Shown here: positions 1 to 8,891 of the stretch, one piece after another
How positions within the stretch are numbered: the stretch's first letter is position 1
Layout: every line of letters starts with the position of its first letter
Source of the DNA: DASWIG01 sp965371445
Lineage (GTDB): Bacteria; Acidobacteriota; Thermoanaerobaculia; Multivoradales; J023
Length of the DNA stretch: 16,789 bases
Assembly: GCA_965371445.1 (NCBI GenBank)
Contig: CBDUYN010000210.1
Coordinates: 1-16,789 of the forward strand
Reading direction: 5' to 3'
Made by a program: the position numbers and the translations under genes
The notes under the pieces: model-generated
What the model saw: only the letters and a program-made list of their open reading frames with translations
What the model was told of the DNA's origin: nothing
Database searches by the model: none

Positions 1-1359
1 CACACGGCTACACTGTTGCCCTCGGGGAAAGTTCTCGTTGCCGGCGGATACAACGACAACTACTTATCGAGCGCCGAGCTTTACGATCCGAGCACGGGAA
101 ACTGGGAGAGCGCCGGAACACTTGCCACGCCACGAGGAGGTCACACGGCCACACTTTTGACATCGGGGAAGGTTCTAGTTATCGGGGGTTACAATAGCAG
201 CTACTTGTCGACTGCTGAACTCTACGATCCGAGCACGGGCAACTGGGAGAACGCCGAGGGACTCGCCGCATCAAGACTAGATCACACGACGACACTACTT
301 CCTTGGGGAAACGTACTCGTCGCTGGCGGCAAAAATGGTACCGGCTATTTATCGAGTGTGGAGCTTTACGATCCAACTGCAGGCAGCTGGGAGATCGCCG
401 AGGGGCTCGCTACGGCACGAACTCGACATACGGCCACGCTCCTGGTCTCAGGAAAGGTACTTGCCGTCGGAGGATCCAGCGGTAGCACATTGGCGGGCAC
501 GGAGCTTTATGACCCGAAGACCGGCAACTGGGTGATCGCCGCGGAACTCGCTGCGCCACGGCAAAATCATACGGCGACGCTTCTGCCCTCGGGCAAAGTT
601 CTCGTAGTCGGAGGTAGCGGCCTCTTGGCGAGTTCGGAGCTTTACGATCCTAGTACGGACAATTGGGAGAGTACGGGGGAACTCGCCAAAGCACGATCCA
701 ATCACACGGCGACTCTTCTGCCTTCAGGAAAAGTCCTCGTAGTCGGGGGGAACGGTGGTGTTGCGAGCGCGGAGCTTTACGACCCAGGCACGGAAAAATG
801 GAAGGTCACCGCAGGTTTTCCTATATCTTATGGTCACACGGCTACACTTCTTCCGTCAGGAAAAGTTCTAATCGTCGGGGGACAGCGTGATGGCAGCGCT
901 TCGTCGAGTGCTGAGCTTTACATTTCGAACACTGCCAACTGGGAAAACGCTGGACGGCTCGTCACGCCACGGGTTTATCATACGGCAACGCTCCTACCCT
1001 CGGGGAGGGTTCTGGTCGCTGGAGGGCTCAGTGGCGGCGTTGTTTTATCGAGCACGGAGCTTTACGACCCGAGTACGGGCAACTGGGAAAGCGTCTCAGA
1101 CCTCGCAACGCCACGATTTGTACATATGGCTATGCTTCTTCCGTCGGAGAAGGTCCTCGTTACCGGAGGCTCGAACGGCGGCGCCTCGTCGAGCGCAGAG
1201 CTTTACGATCCCAGTACGGGTAATTGGGAGAGTGCCGGCGTGCTCGCTACGGCACGTACTCAGCACACGGTGACGCTCCTCCTTACGGGGAAGGTTCTCG
1301 TGGCCGGAGGTTGGGATAGTAGCTATTTGTCAAGCTCTGAGCTTTATGGGATCTCCGCT
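1..1359 (+). repeat. Kelch repeat array of paralog 1 (10 units, about 132-150 bp each)
   Basis: Each unit follows the pattern HTATLLPSGKVLVAGG, a short variable loop, SSAELYDPSTGNW, then a conserved stretch ending in PR plus two variable residues before the next His. The last unit stops after its third strand at LYGISA, as expected where a propeller closes on a strand from the N-terminus. The units are more diverged from one another than those of the array at 15353, and this part looks visibly poorer in G+C than the peptidase part of the same gene. Confidence 0.9.
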
Positions 1360-4300
1360 CCAGCGAGCTCTCGCTTCCCTATTATCCAATCGACCTCACA
1401 GTCGCTCCGCTTTGGCAGTTCGTTTACAGTCACCGGGAGCCGATTTCGAGGCGACTCCGAAGCGAGCAGCGGAAACTCCCAGAATTCCGCCGTCAACTAC
1501 CCTCTCCTCCATCTCCGCTCCTATGACGGAACCGCACACCACTGGCTGACGCCCGATCCTCACCTCAATTTCTGGAACGACCCGATGACTCTCACCGTCA
1601 GCAAGCTCCCGCAGACCCTCAATCCCGGCCTTTATCTCTTGACGGTCATCGTCGCCGGAGTCTCGAGCGAGCCCGTCCTCGTCGAATTCGAATGCAGCCT
1701 CGCCATCACAACAGCCCCAATCGATCGAGCAGTAGCGGTCGGCGAAACCGCCACCTTTTCCGTCGAAACTCAAGGCGGACGCTGGTTCCAATGGCAACGC
1801 GACGGCATCGACATCCCAGGAGCCACCGGCCCGAGCTACACGACACCTCCGCTCACCGTCGCCGATCCCGGCACCACCGCCTACCGCGTGCTGGTGGACA
1901 CCGGCTGCACCAGCCAATACTCCGAAGCAGCCATGCTAACCCTTGCAGACGCCGTGGCCCCGTCCGTTCAGATCACCTCCCCCGTCGGTGGCGAACGTTG
2001 GCCGCTATCCTCCCCGGGCGAGCCTCACACGGAGCTCCTCACCTGGGCGATGACCGACAACATCCGAATCTGCCAGGTCGATGTCGCCCTCCTTCATTCC
2101 GACGACGCCAGCCAGACCTGGCAGGAGACTTCTCCAGGCGGTGGTCTCCCCGATAATTTCGGCGCACTAAGCCCTTGCATCTACCCCGGCGAGCAGACCA
2201 CGAGCCTCGAATACACCGTTCCGGAAAATCCGCCTTCTGGCGTGATCGGATCGCTTTACAAGCTTCGCGTAGGCGCCATCGATCAGGCGGGTCATCTCAC
2301 GGAAACCGTCAGCCCCAACCCTTTCCACATCGTCCAACGCACTCCCGACGTCAAGACCCTCATCCTCGCCAACCTGGGGCGTATGCAGGCGAAGATGGGC
2401 CTGACAGCTGATCAAGTCGATGCCCTTCGCACCGAGCTCCACAACCTCGCGACGCACACCCGCGTGCAAGGTGAAGTCGTCGACCTCGGTGCTGTCACCC
2501 CTCTCGGCGCCCTCTACGCCGCCTGGGACGCTGGCAGCGCCACCGCCAATGACGTCCTCTTCGCCGAGGGCGGTCTGCACGACCACCTCCTTCTCACACT
2601 CCTCGAAGCTTACCCGGGCGTCGAAAACCTCCTCCTCGTCGGCGACGACCGCATCGTACCCATGGCTCGCCTCGAAGACCGCGCCGTCCTTCATCCCGAG
2701 AGCCTTTACACCGACCTCACCCCGACGAGTACCGTCGGACAGGCGCTGACCGACGACAAATACCTGTCCGACGACCCCCTCGCCGTCCGCTATCCACTGC
2801 GTCCCTCCGAGCTCGACGACGATGTCCTCCTCCCCGGCCTCGCTGTCGGACGCCTCGTCGAGACCCCCGAGGAGATCATCCGCGCCATCTCGATCTACCT
2901 CAGCCAGGACGGCATCCTCGACCTCACCACCACCGACGACAAAGTCCTCGTCACGGCCTACGACTTCCTACGCGACTCCGGACGCAAGGTCCGCCGGCGC
3001 TGGAACGCGGCCTTCGGCCTGAGCGACGCTCCTCTGACCCCCTTCGTCGATGGCGAGCTGATCAGCTCCGACTGGGGCGTCAGCACGGTCGCAGAACGCC
3101 AGCAAGCGCTCCGCGACCGGATTGCCACCCCCTATGGCATTCTCAACCTGAATGGTCACGCCACGCACTACGAAAAAGGCGTCCAGGGCCAGAACCGTTT
3201 CGACATCCAGGGGCTTCCCACGTCCGAGCTCTACGGCCCCGACGCCTGCGGCACGCCCACGTCAGGAGCCTTGGATCTTGCGGGTGCCATTGTCTACGCC
3301 GTCGGCTGCCACAGCGGGCTGTCCGTCCCCGGCAGCTGCGCCTCCGACGCCGACCGCTCCCTCGACCTCCCGCAGACCTTCCTCGCCCGCGGCGCCTGCG
3401 CCTACCTCGCCAACAGTGGCTTCGGCTGGGGCCTCAAACGAGGCATCGGCCTGAGCGAACGGCTCGTCGTCCTGCTGACCGAAGAGCTCACCCGTGGCGA
3501 CGACCCCGTCGCCATCGGTGACGCGGTCCGTCAGGTCAAGGAGCGCTATTACCTCGAATCGCCCCGCTTCGACGCCTACGACGTCAAGACCTCGCTGCAA
3601 TGGACGCTGTACGGCTTTCCCATGTATGCCGTCAAGACGGGCATCGCGTCCGGCAGCCTGAGCACGCGCCGCGCCGAGCCGCCGGGCGACGGCACCCAAC
3701 GCTTCGGACCGGTCACCGTCACCCGCACCGCGCAGCAGACGGCTTTGCCGTCGTACCTCACGCAGCTCAACCTCCACTTCAAACTCACCGCCGAAGGCGT
3801 CTACGCCAAGTACGACGCCGACGGCGAGATCGTCACCGTCCCGGGTTGCCCGCATCCCGATGGCTGCTACTACACCTTGAACAGCCTCGTCGAACGCGCT
3901 ACCGGCGAGTCCGACCTGCCGCTCGAGCCCTACTTCATCTACGACTCCCGCCTCTCCGGGACCAGCCAGCACGGTGTCGTCTGGCTGGGTGGTCCCTACA
4001 CCAGCGAAAGCAATTGGACACCGGTGATCGGCGAGATGGTCTCCAACAACCCCGACGAGATCGACGGCAGCCCGTTGCCGCGCAAGATCCTCATCTCGCC
4101 CCGCGCGCCGCGCAAGCCACGCCGCTCGCTCGACGGCAGCGAAGTCGGCTGCCCGGCCTGGGACGACGAGGTCAACAGCATCGTCCTGCCGACCGGCGAG
4201 CTCGTCTTCGACTCGGTGGCCGGGGAGCTCCCCGCCACCCATCGTCTGCACCAGGAAGTCGATCTGGAGGTTTTCTATTTCAACAACCCGGACACCCCGG

Positions 4301-5484
4301 ACGAGAACTGCGATCGGGACGGTCCCGAGTTTGGCGACGAGCCTTTCCACGACCTGAAGGGTGCGATCTTGCACTGGTCCGTACCGGTCACCGACGCGTC
4401 CGGCGTGTGGCGGGTCGTGGCGGTGTGGGACGACGAAGCGTCCGGGCGGTGGCGTCCGGTGGAGCTGGAATACGACGCGATCAGCGGTACCTGGACCGGC
4501 CGCCTGCCGGCCGCCGGACACGAACAGATCACCTACGTCCTGCAGGCCGTCGATCAGCGCGGCAACGTCACCTGGAAGGAATTCGTCGCTCCGCCGCCGC
4601 CATCGGGGATCCCTCTTGCCCTCGCCGACACCATCGACGTCGCCATCACGCCCGGCAGCGCCGAGCTCGGGGTGACGCTCGACGCGGCTCCCGATCCGGT
4701 CGTAGCGGGCGATCCGCTCAGCGTCAGCGTCCAGGTCACCAACTACGGTCCCGACCCGGCAAGCGGCGTCGCCGCTGCTTTAAGCCTGCCCGTTGGTGGG
4801 ACCTACGTCCTCGGTGGCGGTTCCGGCTGGAGTTGCAGGCTCGCCGGCGGCGATCTTGCCTGCGATGGAAGCACTCTCGAAGCGGGCCTGACGTCGTACC
4901 TCGACGTTCTCCTCTTCGCTCCCTGGATCGATGGCGCGCACGTCCTGGGTGCCTGCGCGAATGCCCTGGAAAACGATCCTGCTCCGACCAATGATTGCGC
5001 CGACGTCAGCGTTACGGTCGTCTTCGATGATTCGATGACCGATCTGGCCATCGCCCAGAGCGCCGACAGGGACGACCTGACGCCGGGTACGCAGATCACT
5101 TATTCGATTCTGGTCAGCAACCAGGGACCCCATCCGGCCTACGGAGCGCTCGTCGCGGACGTCTTCCCACCCGAGCTCCGCGACGTGACGTGGACCTGCG
5201 TCGCCAGCCTCGGCTCGTCGTGTACAGCGTCCGGGACGGGAAACATCCTCGACACGGTCGATCTCGCGTCCAACGGCACGCTTCTCTACTTTGCCACCGC
5301 CACCGTCGGACCGACGGCGGTCGGGCCGATTACGAACGTCGCTACGGTTGAGCTGCCGGCGTCGATGGCGGACATCGTGCCGGGGAACAACGTCTCGGCG
5401 GTGACTACGCCGAGCGGGATCTTCAGCGACGGTTTCGAGAGCGGAGACACCACGCGATGGACGAGCTCCGTCGGAGGGGAGTGA
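1..5484 (+). CDS. Kelch-propeller / gingipain-like C25 peptidase / DUF11 secreted protein (paralog 1, 5' end missing)
   Basis: The frame is open from the first base, so the start lies upstream; 1827 residues are visible. Domains in visible residues: ten Kelch units of about 47 residues (1-453); an early-set domain as found after galactose-oxidase-type propellers (about 455-562); an Ig-like domain containing FQWQRDG (564-648); a beta-rich GGERW module (660-778); a C25 (gingipain, clan CD) cysteine peptidase domain (780-1213); a long beta-rich segment (1220-1535); two DUF11 modules (1555-1674 and 1679-1797); and a tail with SDGFESGDTTRW. The likely catalytic pair is His1053 in NGHATHY (nt 3157-3159) and Cys1103 in VGCHSG (nt 3307-3309). 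By family, C25 enzymes are exported endopeptidases. Here the propeller is probably a ligand-binding head and the DUF11 modules a stalk; both roles are inferred. The substrate is unknown. Two palindromic repeats follow the stop. Confidence 0.9.
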   Translation, partial: HTATLLPSGKVLVAGGYNDNYLSSAELYDPSTGNWESAGTLATPRGGHTATLLTSGKVLVIGGYNSSYLSTAELYDPSTGNWENAEGLAASRLDHTTTLLPWGNVLVAGGKNGTGYLSSVELYDPTAGSWEIAEGLATARTRHTATLLVSGKVLAVGGSSGSTLAGTELYDPKTGNWVIAAELAAPRQNHTATLLPSGKVLVVGGSGLLASSELYDPSTDNWESTGELAKARSNHTATLLPSGKVLVVGGNGGVASAELYDPGTEKWKVTAGFPISYGHTATLLPSGKVLIVGGQRDGSASSSAELYISNTANWENAGRLVTPRVYHTATLLPSGRVLVAGGLSGGVVLSSTELYDPSTGNWESVSDLATPRFVHMAMLLPSEKVLVTGGSNGGASSSAELYDPSTGNWESAGVLATARTQHTVTLLLTGKVLVAGGWDSSYLSSSELYGISAPASSRFPIIQSTSQSLRFGSSFTVTGSRFRGDSEASSGNSQNSAVNYPLLHLRSYDGTAHHWLTPDPHLNFWNDPMTLTVSKLPQTLNPGLYLLTVIVAGVSSEPVLVEFECSLAITTAPIDRAVAVGETATFSVETQGGRWFQWQRDGIDIPGATGPSYTTPPLTVADPGTTAYRVLVDTGCTSQYSEAAMLTLADAVAPSVQITSPVGGERWPLSSPGEPHTELLTWAMTDNIRICQVDVALLHSDDASQTWQETSPGGGLPDNFGALSPCIYPGEQTTSLEYTVPENPPSGVIGSLYKLRVGAIDQAGHLTETVSPNPFHIVQRTPDVKTLILANLGRMQAKMGLTADQVDALRTELHNLATHTRVQGEVVDLGAVTPLGALYAAWDAGSATANDVLFAEGGLHDHLLLTLLEAYPGVENLLLVGDDRIVPMARLEDRAVLHPESLYTDLTPTSTVGQALTDDKYLSDDPLAVRYPLRPSELDDDVLLPGLAVGRLVETPEEIIRAISIYLSQDGILDLTTTDDKVLVTAYDFLRDSGRKVRRRWNAAFGLSDAPLTPFVDGELISSDWGVSTVAERQQALRDRIATPYGILNLNGHATHYEKGVQGQNRFDIQGLPTSELYGPDACGTPTSGALDLAGAIVYAVGCHSGLSVPGSCASDADRSLDLPQTFLARGACAYLANSGFGWGLKRGIGLSERLVVLLTEELTRGDDPVAIGDAVRQVKERYYLESPRFDAYDVKTSLQWTLYGFPMYAVKTGIASGSLSTRRAEPPGDGTQRFGPVTVTRTAQQTALPSYLTQLNLHFKLTAEGVYAKYDADGEIVTVPGCPHPDGCYYTLNSLVERATGESDLPLEPYFIYDSRLSGTSQHGVVWLGGPYTSESNWTPVIGEMVSNNPDEIDGSPLPRKILISPRAPRKPRRSLDGSEVGCPAWDDEVNSIVLPTGELVFDSVAGELPATHRLHQEVDLEVFYFNNPDTPDENCDRDGPEFGDEPFHDLKGAILHWSVPVTDASGVWRVVAVWDDEASGRWRPVELEYDAISGTWTGRLPAAGHEQITYVLQAVDQRGNVTWKEFVAPPPPSGIPLALADTIDVAITPGSAELGVTLDAAPDPVVAGDPLSVSVQVTNYGPDPASGVAAALSLPVGGTYVLGGGSGWSCRLAGGDLACDGSTLEAGLTSYLDVLLFAPWIDGAHVLGACANALENDPAPTNDCADVSVTVVFDDSMTDLAIAQSADRDDLTPGTQITYSILVSNQGPHPAYGALVADVFPPELRDVTWTCVASLGSSCTASGTGNILDTVDLASNGTLLYFATATVGPTAVGPITNVATVELPASMADIVPGNNVSAVTTPSGIFSDGFESGDTTRWTSSVGGE

Positions 5485-5498
5485 GCATGGCGTCTTAC

Positions 5499-5567
5499 GC
5501 TGGGAGCGCCGGCGTCCCGCCGGCTCTTCATCCCATCTTCTGCTGGGAGCGTCGGCGTCCCGCCTGT
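5499..5567 (+). repeat. Pair of REP-like palindromic repeats after paralog 1
   Basis: Two copies of one unit lie 14 and 57 bases past the gene stop. Each starts GCTGGGAGC and continues into a hairpin: 5508-5524 is GCCGGCG-TCC-CGCCGGC (perfect 7-bp stem, 3-base loop); 5551-5567 is GTCGGCG-TCC-CGCCTGT (imperfect). The first copy is followed by CTCTTCATCCCA, similar to the sequence after the copy at 6741. Read as protein it gives the AGSAGVPPA string, which I recall as a common spurious peptide from such repeats. The pair sits between two convergent genes and could slow transcription from both sides, but there is no T-tract. Confidence 0.75.
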
Positions 5568-5585
5568 CGGACGCGTCAGCGGGCT

Positions 5586-6629
5586 CTAGCTCGCTTCCTC
5601 GGCCCTGAGGATGTGGTCCAGCGACTCGGCGGTCAGGATTCGGTCGGTCCAGACGAGGAGCTGGTCGACGTCCGCGGAAAGGATGCGGGCCTTGACGTCC
5701 TCGGGGATGGGACCGTGCTTGTGCTCGATCAGGCGGAGGACAGCCTCCACAAGCCCTTCCTGGCGCCCTTCCTGGCGCCCTTCCTGGCGCCCTTCCTGGC
5801 GTCCTCTCGCTTCTGCTTGCTCGATCCAATTCGGCATGTCGGTCTCCACGTAGTTCAGCAGGTCATGCAGGTCCCGAAGCTCCGGCACCTCGGCTTCAGG
5901 ACAGCGCATCGGCACCACCACCTTGGCGAGCCAGGCCAGGAGGTCCCGGCACAGCTCCCGGTGCCTGGGGCCTCTCAGCCACTTCTCCAGGTCCCGGACC
6001 ACCGCGCCCAGATCCGACGCGCCGGTGGCTTGCTCCGCCCGGATGATCGCCGCCACCACGTTCTCGTCCAGGGTCTCGAGATCCTCCGGACGGCACCGCT
6101 TCTCGTCGATGACGATGCACTTCATCGACGGGACGTGAGCCGCGAAGCTCTCCGGCACCAAGTCGATCAGGTCGAAGACGTCGATCGGCGCCCACCAGGG
6201 CTCGTCCCCATTATACAGGATCAGGGGCACGATCACCGGCAAACGTTCGCCTTTCTTCAGGGGACGCTCCTTGAGCATCCGCATGTAGAACAGGACGACG
6301 TAGGTCAGGACCCGCAGCGCCATGTCCTGTCGGCACGTCGACTGAAGCTCGATCAGGACCAGGACGTAGAGACTCCTGGCCTGGTCGCTCTTGCCCCGGC
6401 GCCGCCACTTGAGCTTCCAGAGGACGTCGCCGGTGCGCTCCTCGTATTCGCCGGGCATCATCCCGGAGAGGTAGTCGGACGGCAGCCGTTTCAGGGTCCT
6501 GAAGTCCAGGTCCTCAACCCAGAGCTCACGGACAAAACCGCGCACCAGGTCCCGAACGGGACGTCGGTGGTGGAAGAGGAGCCGCTGACTGCGGTCGTGC
6601 GGCCGTTTGGGGATGTGCTCATTACTCAT
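5586..6629 (-). CDS. Rpn family recombination-promoting nuclease / putative transposase (PD-(D/E)XK type)
   Basis: This 347-residue protein matches the Rpn (YhgA-like, formerly Transposase_31) family. The nuclease core is visible as Asp68 in RTGDVLWKLK, followed by Glu94-x-Gln96 in VLIELQST, which fits a PD-(D/E)XK site in its ExQ form. PVIVPLILYNG (131-141) is the family's conserved strand after the core. A charged RQEG repeat (277-292, four copies) and a short helical tail end the protein, a common finish in this family. Family members in E. coli are DNA endonucleases that raise recombination. I chose Met38 of the longer frame (6629) as the start because the upstream Met (6740) lies within a palindromic repeat and the extension has no family resemblance; the ribosome site is weak (GTAGAG). 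The gene is convergent with paralog 1 and flanked by direct repeats at 5499/5542 and 6741. Confidence 0.85.
   Translation of the reverse strand: MSNEHIPKRPHDRSQRLLFHHRRPVRDLVRGFVRELWVEDLDFRTLKRLPSDYLSGMMPGEYEERTGDVLWKLKWRRRGKSDQARSLYVLVLIELQSTCRQDMALRVLTYVVLFYMRMLKERPLKKGERLPVIVPLILYNGDEPWWAPIDVFDLIDLVPESFAAHVPSMKCIVIDEKRCRPEDLETLDENVVAAIIRAEQATGASDLGAVVRDLEKWLRGPRHRELCRDLLAWLAKVVVPMRCPEAEVPELRDLHDLLNYVETDMPNWIEQAEARGRQEGRQEGRQEGRQEGLVEAVLRLIEHKHGPIPEDVKARILSADVDQLLVWTDRILTAESLDHILRAEEAS
5754..5801 (-). repeat. Four perfect 12-bp tandem repeats coding for RQEG
   Basis: The plus strand reads CCCTTCCTGGCG four times without a mismatch. On the coding strand each copy gives four residues of the RQEG tract, so gain or loss of a copy would keep the nuclease gene in frame and only change the length of its charged linker. 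Confidence 0.9.
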
Positions 6630-6740
6630 GGCTCTACGCTTGGCGCAAAGACCATTGTCCTGGACGAGCGCACCCAGATCAACACCTTCCGGGTCTTCTG
6701 CCCACCATCCTGTGCGCCTCCGGCGCACCGGCGGCGCCAT

Positions 6741-6784
6741 GCTGGGAGCGCAGGCGTCTCGCCTGCTCTTCGTCCCAAAGGGAC
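6741..6784 (+). repeat. REP-like palindromic repeat upstream of the Rpn gene
   Basis: The unit is the same type and orientation as the copies at 5499 and 5542. Its hairpin is GCAGGCG-TCT-CGCCTGC (6750-6766); compared with the 5508 copy, paired stem positions have changed together (C to A on one arm, G to T on the other), keeping the stem perfect. A second hairpin follows, GTCCC-AAA-GGGAC (6772-6784). DUF11 coding homology begins about 23 bases downstream, so this repeat marks the right edge of the inserted rpn segment. Confidence 0.75.
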
Positions 6785-7520
6785 TCTGGGGCCGGAGGCG
6801 GCGTCCCCCGATCCGGTCAACGTGAGCGATCCGCTCAACGTCAGGGTCGAGGTCACCAACTACGGTCCCGATCCGGCGAGCGGACTCGCCGCGACGTTGG
6901 ACCTGCCGGCCGACGCGATCTTCCTCGGCGAGGGCTCCGGCTGGAGCTGCGAGCTTTCCGGCGGCTTACCCGCCGGAAGTGACCTCGCCTGCGACGGCGG
7001 GACCCTCGAACCGGGCCCGACGTCGCAGCTCGACGTCTTCCTTCTCGCACCCGGCATCGGCGGAGCGTACGGTCTCGCCGCCTGCGCGAGCGCCGCGGAG
7101 GAGGACGGCATCGTGGCCAGCAATTGCGTCGATGCCAGCGTCGTGGTCATCGACGACTCGATGACCGATCTGGCCATCGTCAAAAGCGTCGATGGCGTCG
7201 ATCCGACGCCGGGGACGCGGATCACCTACTCGATTCTGGTCAGCAACCGAGGGCCGAATCCGGCTTATGGTGCGCTCGTCGAGGACGTCTTTCCACCCGA
7301 GTTGATCGACGTGGCCTGGACGTGCGAGGGCACCGTGGGCTCGTCGTGTACGGCGACCGGGGTGGGAAACATCCTGGATACGGTCGACATCGCATCGGAC
7401 GGTGCACTTCTCTATGCCGCGTCGGCCACGGTCGGCCCGGCGGCCACCGGACCGATTGCGAACGTGGCTACCGTCGAGGCGCCGGCGTCGATGGCGGACA
7501 TCGTGCCGGGAAACAACCTT

Positions 7521-7525
7521 TCGAC
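7521..7525 (+). other. Recombination seam between a DUF11 module and a Kelch array
   Basis: Upstream of this point the sequence follows the end of DUF11 (VPGNN), as at 5386-5400. Downstream it follows the inside of a Kelch unit (TLLPSGKVLVAGG). The expected tail, stop, intergenic DNA, signal peptide and N-terminal closing strand are all absent. A TCG triplet at 7521-7523 fits both parents, suggesting short shared homology, and the join is in frame. Confidence 0.7.
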
Positions 7526-8891
7526 TCTCTTGCCCTCGGGGAAGGTGCTCGTCGCCGGAGGAAATCTATTGACCTCGGGAACTTCGAGCGCGGAGCTTTA
7601 CGATCCGAGCACGGGAACTTGGGAGAGTACGGGAAATCTCGTCACGCCACGATCTCAGCACACATCGACGCTCCTTCCCTCGGGGAGGATTCTTGTCGCC
7701 GGAGGTTACGACGGTAGCATCTTGTCGAGCGCGGAGCTTTACGATCCGAGCACGGGAACTTGGGAGAAAGCAGGAGATATTGCCACGATCCGGTATCGTC
7801 ACACATCGACGCTCCTCTCCTCCGGGAAGGTTATCGTCACTGGCGGCTACTACAATGGAAATGTATTTGCAAGTACCGAACTCTATGATCCGAACACGGG
7901 AACCTGGCAGAGCACGGGAAGCCTCGCCACGTCAGGATCTTGGCAGACGTCGACGCTTCTCCACTCAGGGGAGGTGCTCGTTGCCGGCGGTTACAACGGA
8001 AGTTATTTATCAAGTGCCGAAACCTATGATCCGAGAGCGGGAACCTGGGTGAGTACGGAAAATCTCGCCACGCCACGACATAAGCATACATCAACGCTTC
8101 TCCTCTCGGGAAAGGTGCTTGTCGCCGGGGGCTACAACGGCAGCCTTTTCCATTTGTCAAGCGCCGAAATCTACGATCCGAGCACGAGAACCTGGGAAAC
8201 TACAGGAAGCCTCGGCACGCCACGTTATCAACATACGTCAACACTTCTCCCTTCGGGAAAGGTGCTCGTCGCTGGAGGTATAGGTGCCGGTTATCTGTCG
8301 AGCGCCGAGCTTTACGATCCAAGCACGGGGGCCTGGGAGAGTACAGCAGACCTCGCCACACCGCGAAACCAGCAGACATCGACTCTTCTTCCTTCGGGAA
8401 AGGTGCTTATCGCCGGAGGTTTCAACGGCAGCTCTTTGTCGAGCGCCGAGCTCTACGATCCGAGCACTGGCACCTGGGAGCGCACGGGCGACCTCACTAC
8501 GCCACGATATCATCACACATCGACGCTCCTCCCCTCTGGACAGGTGCTCGTTACTGGAGGTTACAGCGGTAACTCTTTGTCGAGCGCCGAGCTCTACGAT
8601 CCGAGCACCGGCAGTTGGGAGAGTGTCGCAAACCTCGCTACGCCACGATTTGGGCACAAGTCAATACTCCTTCCCTCAGGTAAGGTGCTTATCGCCGGAG
8701 GTTACAACCGTAGTTCTTTGTCGAGCGCCGAGTTCTTCGACCCAAGCACTGGCAGCTGGGAGAGCGCAGGCAACCTCGCCACGCCACGGTATGAGCACAC
8801 GGTGACGCTCCTACTTACGGGGAAGGTTCTCGTGTCCGGCGGTTGGAATAGTAGCTATTTGTCGACCTCTGAGCTTTATGGGGTCTCCGCT
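7524..8891 (+). repeat. Kelch repeat array of paralog 2 (10 units, first truncated)
   Basis: The units follow the same pattern as in paralog 1. The first lacks its opening HTS, and the array ends with LYGVSA at the same place as paralog 1. Variation is again concentrated in the loop after GG (for example YDGSI, YNGSY, FNGSS, YSGNS, YNRSS) and in the two residues before each unit-initial His. Confidence 0.88.

Noticed and set aside
3262..4521. 419-codon minus-strand frame, and the plus-strand frame at 3600-4994
   Set aside because: Both overlap the intact C25 and following domains of paralog 1; one is Arg-rich and the other low in complexity, with no motifs.
5457..6800. Plus-strand frame starting at 5457 as the true beginning of paralog 2
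   Set aside because: It is antisense to the rpn gene, its first residues come from palindromic repeats, it has no recognisable domain, and it overlaps the end of paralog 1 in another frame.
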